Positions 59,319-64,000 of a DNA stretch of 64,000 bases are shown here, piece after piece. The stretch lies in the NCBI RefSeq assembly GCF_042646085.1, contig NZ_JBHRSZ010000004.1, positions 434,001 to 498,000 of the forward strand, written 5' to 3'. Position numbers and translations under genes: made by a program. Numbering within the stretch: position 1 is the stretch's first letter; every line of letters starts with the position of its first letter. The notes below the pieces were generated by a model. That model did no database searches. It worked only from the letters and a program-made list of their open reading frames with translations, and had not been told where the DNA came from. This stretch comes from Litoribrevibacter euphylliae (GTDB lineage Bacteria; Pseudomonadota; Gammaproteobacteria; Pseudomonadales; Litoribrevibacteraceae).

Positions 59319-60548
59319 ATGACTGAGACCATTATTAAAGTAAACTTGAACGAATCCCCTTACGACAATGAAAAGATCCATAACCGCTGGCACCCAGATA
59401 TTCCTATGGCGGAGATGGTGAAACCCGGTGATGACTTTATCATTGAATGTGTCGATTGGACGGGTGGGCAGATTAAAAATAACGACAGTGCAGACGATGT
59501 CCGTGATGTCGATTTAAGTCAGGTGCATTTCTTGTCTGGCCCTGTGGGGGTAGAAGGGGCTGAACCTGGCGATTTATTAGTGGTGGATATTCTGGATATC
59601 GGCACCTTTGAAGAAAGCCAGTGGGGCTTTAATGGCTTCTTTTCTAAACAAAATGGTGGCGGCTTCTTAACAGAGCATTTCCCTGAAGCTCAAAAGTCGA
59701 TCTGGGATTTTAAAGGCATGTTCACCAGTTCCCGTCATATACCGGGCGTTGAATTTGCAGGTCTGATTCATCCGGGGTTGATTGGCTGTTTGCCGTCAAA
59801 AGACATGCTTGAAGAGTGGAATACCCGTGAAAAGGGATTGGTGGATACGGATCCCGATCGAGTGCCCGCGCTTGCTACCTTGCCATACGGGGACACTGCT
59901 CACATGGGGAAAATGACCGGCGATTCAAGAGATGCAGCAGCGGCTGAAGGTGCTCGTACAGTCCCCCCTCGGGAGCATGGGGGTAACTGTGATATTAAGG
60001 ATTTATCCCGAGGTTCAAAGGTCTATTTCCCTGTGTATGTGAAAGACGCCGGATTAAGTGTTGGGGATTTACACTTCAGTCAAGGGGATGGTGAGATTAC
60101 CTTCTGTGGTGCCATTGAAATGGCCGGCTGGATTCACATGCGCGTTAACTTGATAAAAGGCGGTATGCAAAAGTACGGCATTAAAAATCCGATCTTTAAA
60201 CCAAGTCCTATCACGCCTAAATACGATGATTATCTGATCTTTGAAGGTATCTCAGTGGATGAATGGGGTAAACAGCATTACTTGGATGTTCATGTGGCTT
60301 ACCGTCAAGCTTGTTTGAATGCCATTGAGTACCTCACAAAGTTTGGTTACTCCAAAGCTCAAGCCTACGCTATTTTGGGATGTGCGCCCGTTCAAGGTCA
60401 TATCAGTGGGGTGGTGGATATTCCAAATGCCTGTGCGACGCTATGGCTACCCACCGATATCTTTGAGTTTGATGTTCAACCTAATGCAGATGGGCCAGAC
60501 ATTATGCTTGATGGCAGTGTTGATGTGCCGTTATCGAAAGACAAATAG
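59319..60548 (+). CDS. fmdA: Formamidase FmdA (acetamidase/formamidase family)
   Basis: FmdA hydrolyses formamide to formate and ammonia. The 409-residue length is standard for this family. Characteristic blocks are HNRWHPDIPMAEMVKPGDDFIIECVDWTGGQI, VHFLSGPVGVEGAEPGDLLVVDILDI, PGLIGCLP, REHGGNCDIKDLSRGSKVYFPVYV, LSVGDLHFSQGDGEI and CAPVQGHISGVVDIPNA. ATG 59319 is chosen because AAGGAG lies six bases upstream; the in-frame GTG 59301 overlaps that site. It sits at the end of the urt operon and links uptake of a short-chain amide to its cleavage. Confidence 0.95.
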   Translation: MTETIIKVNLNESPYDNEKIHNRWHPDIPMAEMVKPGDDFIIECVDWTGGQIKNNDSADDVRDVDLSQVHFLSGPVGVEGAEPGDLLVVDILDIGTFEESQWGFNGFFSKQNGGGFLTEHFPEAQKSIWDFKGMFTSSRHIPGVEFAGLIHPGLIGCLPSKDMLEEWNTREKGLVDTDPDRVPALATLPYGDTAHMGKMTGDSRDAAAAEGARTVPPREHGGNCDIKDLSRGSKVYFPVYVKDAGLSVGDLHFSQGDGEITFCGAIEMAGWIHMRVNLIKGGMQKYGIKNPIFKPSPITPKYDDYLIFEGISVDEWGKQHYLDVHVAYRQACLNAIEYLTKFGYSKAQAYAILGCAPVQGHISGVVDIPNACATLWLPTDIFEFDVQPNADGPDIMLDGSVDVPLSKDK

Positions 60549-60579
60549 AGGTAATCTTTGAATAAGTCTTTCACTCTCC

Positions 60580-60602
60580 GGTTGCCACATGTTGTGGCAG
60601 CC
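60580..60602 (+). other. Intergenic hairpin fmdA-fmdB
   Basis: GGTTGCCACA-TGT-TGTGGCAGCC is a 10-bp stem with one T-G pair in the 93-base gap. No T-run follows. Confidence 0.65.
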
Positions 60603-60641
60603 GACACCTGCTGACATTGAATTTACCATCAGGAGTTAATT

Positions 60642-61043
60642 ATGCCTGTTTACGATTATAAGTGCGCTGAGCACGGCTTGTTTCATGAATTGGCGACCAT
60701 GGAAGATGCTTCAAAGCCCTGCGCTTGCCCTCAATGTGGTAAAGCAAGTGCCCGTGTAGTGATGATCCCGCCTTCTGTACTGGCCATGGCGCCTGCGAAA
60801 AAAACCTCTATGGAGCGCAATGAAGAAGCTAAACATCAACCCATTATTTCAACTGTGGATTCAAGAGCTGAAGCGGCAGATCGCGCTGCATTTGCAGCAA
60901 AAAAACAACATCATCATGGGAAGGGCTGTGGCTGTTCTCATGAACATGCGCCAGAAAACAGCGCTTTAAAGCAGCAAGTGGTCTATTTGCCGGATGGCAG
61001 TAAAGTGTTTCCTTCACAGCGACCATGGATGATCAGCCACTAA
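60642..61043 (+). CDS. fmdB: FmdB-family zinc-ribbon protein
   Basis: This is a 133-residue protein with an N-terminal FmdB zinc ribbon: MPVYDYKCAEHGLFHELATM and CACPQCGKASARVVM, supplying Cys/His ligands. A second metal-rich stretch (HHHGKGCGCSHEH) follows. FmdB was named as a putative regulator of amide metabolism in methylotrophs. Its tight linkage to fmdA fits that role, but a maturation or metal-supply function is equally possible. Confidence 0.9.
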   Translation: MPVYDYKCAEHGLFHELATMEDASKPCACPQCGKASARVVMIPPSVLAMAPAKKTSMERNEEAKHQPIISTVDSRAEAADRAAFAAKKQHHHGKGCGCSHEHAPENSALKQQVVYLPDGSKVFPSQRPWMISH

Positions 61044-61328
61044 GTGTGTGGGAGTGTTAACATCGGTCAGGAACATAAACCTGAAGCTCAGAGCTCGGTT
61101 CAAATTACTTTGATTGTTCCGCTCCCGATGCTTTCATTCCTGCTGTTAGCTCGTAAGAACTGTCGGAGTATCTAAGCCAATAAAGAGTATGCTATCGATT
61201 TTCACGGTGCTGATCTTCTTTTATTTACGTTCAAAAATAGAATGACTCTGGCTTAGCTAGCCCACAAATTAGATATCAGCACTCTTTTGTGGGGTGTCAT
61301 TATGTCTAGGTAGTTCAAGTAATCGAGT

Positions 61329-61771
61329 ATGGATATAGTAAATCAACAGCTTCTTCTTAAGTTTATTTTGAGAGAGGCATTACATAAATCATTGCTAGCT
61401 TTAGAAAATGTTGATGCTTTAAATCTAAACAAACTGAGATCGGTATATTCAGTGCAAAGTCGGATTTATATGTGTCAGTGGATGACCAATTAACCTATAC
61501 AATTCACTTTGCCCCAACTCAACAGGAAAAATTAAACACGCAACTTATATTTGTAATGAGTGATGCTTTCAACAGATCTATAGGAGAGCTACAAAAAGCT
61601 AAAGCTATTGATAGGACTGAATTGAATAAGGAATATAAAGGTGTAGGAAGCCGATATTACGAAATTGTAACTAAAGAAATGGAATCGTGTGTTGAGCAGT
61701 GGTTTGCGCTGATAGATAAATACAATAGGGGCGAAAATCTAGAGCTTGATAAAATTCAAACGGTCATATAA
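61329..61771 (+). pseudogene. Candidate frameshifted gene of unknown function
   Basis: ATG 61329 opens a 54-residue frame (MDIVNQQLLLKFILREALHK...) that stops at 61493. The +1-shifted frame is open from 61415 to 61771 and continues protein-like (AKSDLYVSVDDQLTYTIHFA...ELDKIQTVI). Read together they could be one protein of about 145 residues broken by a one-base change near 61412-61440. The second part alone could start at GTG 61472 (99 residues), but no ribosome-binding site precedes it. AT-rich composition sets it apart from the operon upstream. I recognise no family. The 285 bases before it (61044-61328) hold no supported gene. Confidence 0.35.
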
Positions 61772-62019
61772 CTCGCCTACCATCTATATCACTGGTGGCT
61801 TTCGAGGCGCATAAGCCTGAAGTCTCCTTCTAAGATCAGAACTTAATTCCCAATACTTTTTTGAATTGCCCTATACGGCTTTGTTTCGAGGGCATTTATA
61901 CACTGTTGTTTTGCTCTTTGGTGTGAAAGAATCCGCTCCTCTTAGATACTAGATGGTCACAGGGTGTGTGATTACTCATTTTGGTCTGAGATTTATAACT
62001 AATAAATGGAGAAAAAAGG

Positions 62020-62409
62020 ATGAAGAAAGCTATTTTGAGTTTATTGATTTTGTGTGCTGCGATTGTTCCAAACGTCAGTTTCGCAAAAGGAGCACCGCTG
62101 TTTTTCCAAACGGGCGATGAGCTGTTCGAAATTGAAGGTGCGCCACAGCTTGAGGAAGGCTATAGCGTAGGTTATGCGTGTCAGCATGTAGGATTGTTTG
62201 GTGCTGATATTTGGACTTGGGATTGTGAAATTATGGCGGTAAATGTCGAAGAGTTTTCGGCAGGCAATCTTGACCCAGAGTTTAAGGCCGAGATGGAAGA
62301 GAAGTTCTCTCTAAGTGATCGCTCCAGAAACCCTTGGAACCACTATGGTGTGTTTGGTATGGCGTTACTACTTATCGGCGGTGCAGCGGTAAAACTGCGC
62401 AGCAAATAA
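62020..62409 (+). CDS. Exported protein of unknown function with C-terminal anchor
   Basis: This is a 129-residue protein with a good signal peptide (ILSLLILCAAIVPNVSFA), a polar domain with two cysteines (YACQHVGLFGADIWTWDCEIM) that may form a disulfide, and a C-terminal hydrophobic helix with a basic end (GVFGMALLLIGGAAVKLRSK). GGAGAAAAAAGG precedes the ATG. No family is recognised. The layout suggests a periplasmic domain tethered to the inner membrane. Confidence 0.7.
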   Translation: MKKAILSLLILCAAIVPNVSFAKGAPLFFQTGDELFEIEGAPQLEEGYSVGYACQHVGLFGADIWTWDCEIMAVNVEEFSAGNLDPEFKAEMEEKFSLSDRSRNPWNHYGVFGMALLLIGGAAVKLRSK

Positions 62410-62424
62410 GATAATTCCAGCAGA

Positions 62425-62457
62425 CTGAGGGTTGTCTCTGTACAGCCCTTAGTTAAT
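62425..62457 (+). terminator. Hairpin terminator after the exported protein gene
   Basis: CTGAGGGTTGT-CTCTGT-ACAGCCCTTAG can form an 11-bp stem with two G-T pairs, and TTTTT follows shortly after. It lies 16 bases after the stop. Confidence 0.6.
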
Positions 62458-62576
62458 GTTTTTCGTCAAAGTGATATCAGTTCTAACCCTCAACCAATTG
62501 TCAAAAGTTAGCTCATCTCATGAGCAGGGCAACCACCGTTAAGCAGTTGCCACTCTCTCAAACTATCTAGTTACTC

Positions 62577-63119
62577 TTAAAACACGCCATTGTCGTTGCG
62601 AATATCTCCGCCGTTCATCAAGGAATAGAGGCGCATAAAGCCATCCAGTGCCTGAATTGAATCCCAGTGTTCAACAATTCTGCCGTCTTTAATACGCCAG
62701 GTATCAATGATGTTCATGCCTTGTTGATCATTACCTCGGTCTTCTTTGTTTAATGTGGCATGAGAGTGAAAAGTGATGTATTCACCATCTGCATAAATGT
62801 GTTTTACGTCATAGGTATACTCTGGGTAATCCTCTACAAACTCTTGTAAAAAACCAACCAAGCCAGTCACTTTGTCAGGAAGATTACGATTGTGCTGTAT
62901 ATAAGCACTGTCGTTATAGTGTTCGAGAACATAGTCAAAGTTGTGGTTGTTCATCAGGTTTTGTACGAAGTCAGTAATGAGTGTGGCGTTTTTTATTTCC
63001 TGCTCTGACCAGTTTGGCTTCTGTAACGATTCAAGATCGATGATCAACTTGTCACTGCTTTGAGCAAATAAGGTCATGCTCGTCAAAAGCATTGCTAAGA
63101 AAGTGGTTATCTTTTTCAT
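62577..63119 (-). CDS. Exported SnoaL/NTF2-like protein
   Basis: This is a 180-residue protein with a signal peptide (FLAMLLTSMTLFA) and an NTF2-like cone fold of the SnoaL type: FVQNLMNNHNFDYVLEHYNDSAYIQHN, GLVGFLQEFVEDYPEYTYDVKHIYADGEYITFHSHAT and the closing IDTWRIKDGRIVEHWDSIQAL. Such proteins are often annotated as polyketide cyclase-like or as binding proteins. Export is unusual but known. The substrate is unknown, and no biosynthetic genes are nearby. Confidence 0.85.
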   Translation of the reverse strand: MKKITTFLAMLLTSMTLFAQSSDKLIIDLESLQKPNWSEQEIKNATLITDFVQNLMNNHNFDYVLEHYNDSAYIQHNRNLPDKVTGLVGFLQEFVEDYPEYTYDVKHIYADGEYITFHSHATLNKEDRGNDQQGMNIIDTWRIKDGRIVEHWDSIQALDGFMRLYSLMNGGDIRNDNGVF

Positions 63120-63392
63120 AAGAGGTTCCTCTAAAGTTAATTGTGGTTACTTATGTATACTATGATAAACAATAGTAATCTAATTACAATTAGGCACTTT
63201 GATGTGGTATAGGCACATTTTGGTAACCGCTATAAAGAGCCAGTCATTCAAAGTAGAGTCATGGGCTGACACAGATCACGACGAAATAAAACGTGGCCGT
63301 CAAGTCTTTGATGGTCGAGCAGAACCTTTTAGAATTGGGTTGATGCGGCCTATGGCAATTTAAAAGTATTGGATCTGTGTAAAGAGTAAAAA

Positions 63393-63587
63393 ATGACCTT
63401 AATTAGCTTTGAAGAAATGGAAGAAAAGTTCATCAAAGAAATCCTGAATAAGCAGAACGATTGGCACCCAAAAGCAGACTACAACACCTATTCGTTAGCT
63501 GCTGGCTTTGCAATGGGGCATGGCTATAAGCAGGGTAAAGCGTACTCGTTTGCAAAAGGGTTAATGGACAGGGATTTAGTATGGTAA
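63393..63587 (+). CDS. Small protein of unknown function, paralogue of the next gene
   Basis: This is a 64-residue soluble protein. It aligns along its length with the following gene: EMEEKFIKEILNKQ against ELEATYIEEVEKKR, and AAGFAMGHGYKQGKAYSFAKGLMDR against VAGYALARGFTQQESYEFADYMRSK. The shared Gly-Tyr/Phe-x-Gln core suggests a small helical domain. Its stop overlaps the next start by seven bases. No family is recognised. Confidence 0.65.
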   Translation: MTLISFEEMEEKFIKEILNKQNDWHPKADYNTYSLAAGFAMGHGYKQGKAYSFAKGLMDRDLVW

Positions 63588-63778
63588 TCAGTGAAAAATT
63601 TAAAGAGCTAGAAGCTACCTATATCGAAGAAGTGGAAAAGAAACGAGGTGGCTTTGAACCGATGGACAACTATTGCTGGTTTTCCGTTGTGGCTGGCTAT
63701 GCGTTAGCGCGCGGCTTTACCCAACAAGAGTCTTACGAGTTTGCTGATTACATGCGCAGTAAAGGATTAGCTGATTAG
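63581..63778 (+). CDS. Small protein of unknown function, paralogue of the previous gene
   Basis: This is a 65-residue protein that starts inside the end of its paralogue (overlap 63581-63587), so the two are probably translated together and may form a heteromer. It is somewhat more acidic than its partner. No family is recognised. Confidence 0.65.
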   Translation: MVISEKFKELEATYIEEVEKKRGGFEPMDNYCWFSVVAGYALARGFTQQESYEFADYMRSKGLAD

Positions 63779-63821
63779 GTTCTTCGGATACTCAGAGTTA
63801 TATCGGGTTAATTATTTACAG

Positions 63822-63848
63822 GGTCGGGTTTCTTGCAGAAGCCCGACC
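63822..63848. terminator. Hairpin between convergent genes, probable two-way terminator
   Basis: GGTCGGGTTTC-TTGCA-GAAGCCCGACC is an 11-bp stem with one T-G pair, between the stop codons of the small paralogue (63778) and the tautomerase (63861). T-runs are poor on both sides. Confidence 0.6.
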
Positions 63849-63860
63849 AATAATCCTGCT

Positions 63861-64000
63861 TCAATTCGCGTATTTTTCTAACCACTCTGCTTCCTGACCT
63901 GGCTCGGGCATGATGGCGCCGCCTTCGATGGCCCATTTAGCCGGGACATCCTGCAAAACGACACTAACGCGTTCAGGGCCTATAGAATCATTGGTTTGTT
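63861..64000 (-). CDS. Tautomerase-family protein (N-terminus beyond window)
   Basis: The window ends inside a minus-strand gene whose last 46 residues are visible. They read TNDSIGPERVSVVLQDV, then PAKWAIEGGAI, and end EWLEKYAN. The pattern of a strand ending in a Val-rich run followed by a W-x-x-GG loop is that of 4-oxalocrotonate-tautomerase-like proteins. The catalytic N-terminal proline is outside the window, so the call rests on the C-terminal half only. Confidence 0.7.
   Translation of the reverse strand, partial: QTNDSIGPERVSVVLQDVPAKWAIEGGAIMPEPGQEAEWLEKYAN

Noticed and set aside
61261..61307. CCACAAA/TTTGTGG pairing as a terminator after fmdB
   Set aside because: The arms are far apart, the loop is long and no T-run follows.

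Overview
The window looks like a chromosomal segment of a free-living marine-type gammaproteobacterium with moderate GC content. The evidence is the gene complement: NagZ, PabB, HrpB, a YqhC/YqhD pair, several c-di-GMP and two-component proteins, a methyl-accepting chemotaxis protein, a TonB-dependent receptor and a urea/short-chain-amide ABC operon. An Oceanospirillales-like host is plausible, but this is inferred from protein style and not from a marker gene. There are no rRNA or tRNA genes, CRISPR arrays or insertion sequences that I can support.

Layout. 1-2143: neutral ceramidase (minus strand, C-terminus cut by the window edge). 2396-7150: a Dabb-domain lipoprotein, a very large MASE3-PAS-GAF-PAS-GGDEF-EAL protein and a periplasmic binding protein. 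7206-10348: PabB, then an L,D-transpeptidase and NagZ (cell-wall turnover). 10375-14398: a TonB-dependent receptor divergent from a secreted sphingomyelinase whose leader carries two four-copy tandem repeats. 14495-21542 (minus): chemotaxis receptor, DCC-family protein, binding protein, a PilZ-like/FeeM-like acyltransferase, and an MBL-fold hydrolase with its LysR regulator. 21732-31686 (plus): a surface locus with a small lipoprotein, a small secreted protein, an S74-type tail-fibre-like protein and a 2,699-residue repeat adhesin that reads through a Gly-rich sorting-like segment into an outer-membrane beta-barrel. 32075-36336 (minus): a three-gene signalling operon (REC-GGDEF-EAL, CHASE-PAS histidine kinase, single-domain response regulator). 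36514-42879: HrpB, a GNAT, YqhD and its divergent AraC regulator, and a small membrane protein. 43201-47172: a secreted M19-like metallohydrolase with ricin-type lectin repeats, and a secreted glycerophosphodiester phosphodiesterase.

47366-49285 is the most unusual stretch. It is a run of short unknown genes separated by structures that match integron attC recombination sites, with no integrase gene in the window (a CALIN-type cassette cluster). One attC is structurally complete, one is degenerate and one is cut short.

49380-61043 is a coherent nitrogen-acquisition module. A histidine kinase whose sensor half is a full NCS1 (cytosine/purine/allantoin-type) permease and a LuxR-type response regulator are divergent from a UrtABCDE-type ABC transporter, formamidase FmdA and zinc-ribbon FmdB. 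A perfect 19-bp palindrome lies 71 bases before urtA, and five of the six gene junctions of the operon carry their own hairpin. The last 3 kb holds small genes of unknown function, an NTF2-like periplasmic protein, two overlapping small paralogues and the end of a tautomerase gene.

Together the sphingomyelinase, ceramidase, glycerophosphodiesterase, lectin hydrolase and giant adhesin suggest a bacterium that attaches to, and degrades lipids from, eukaryotic cells or their debris. That ecological reading is inference.
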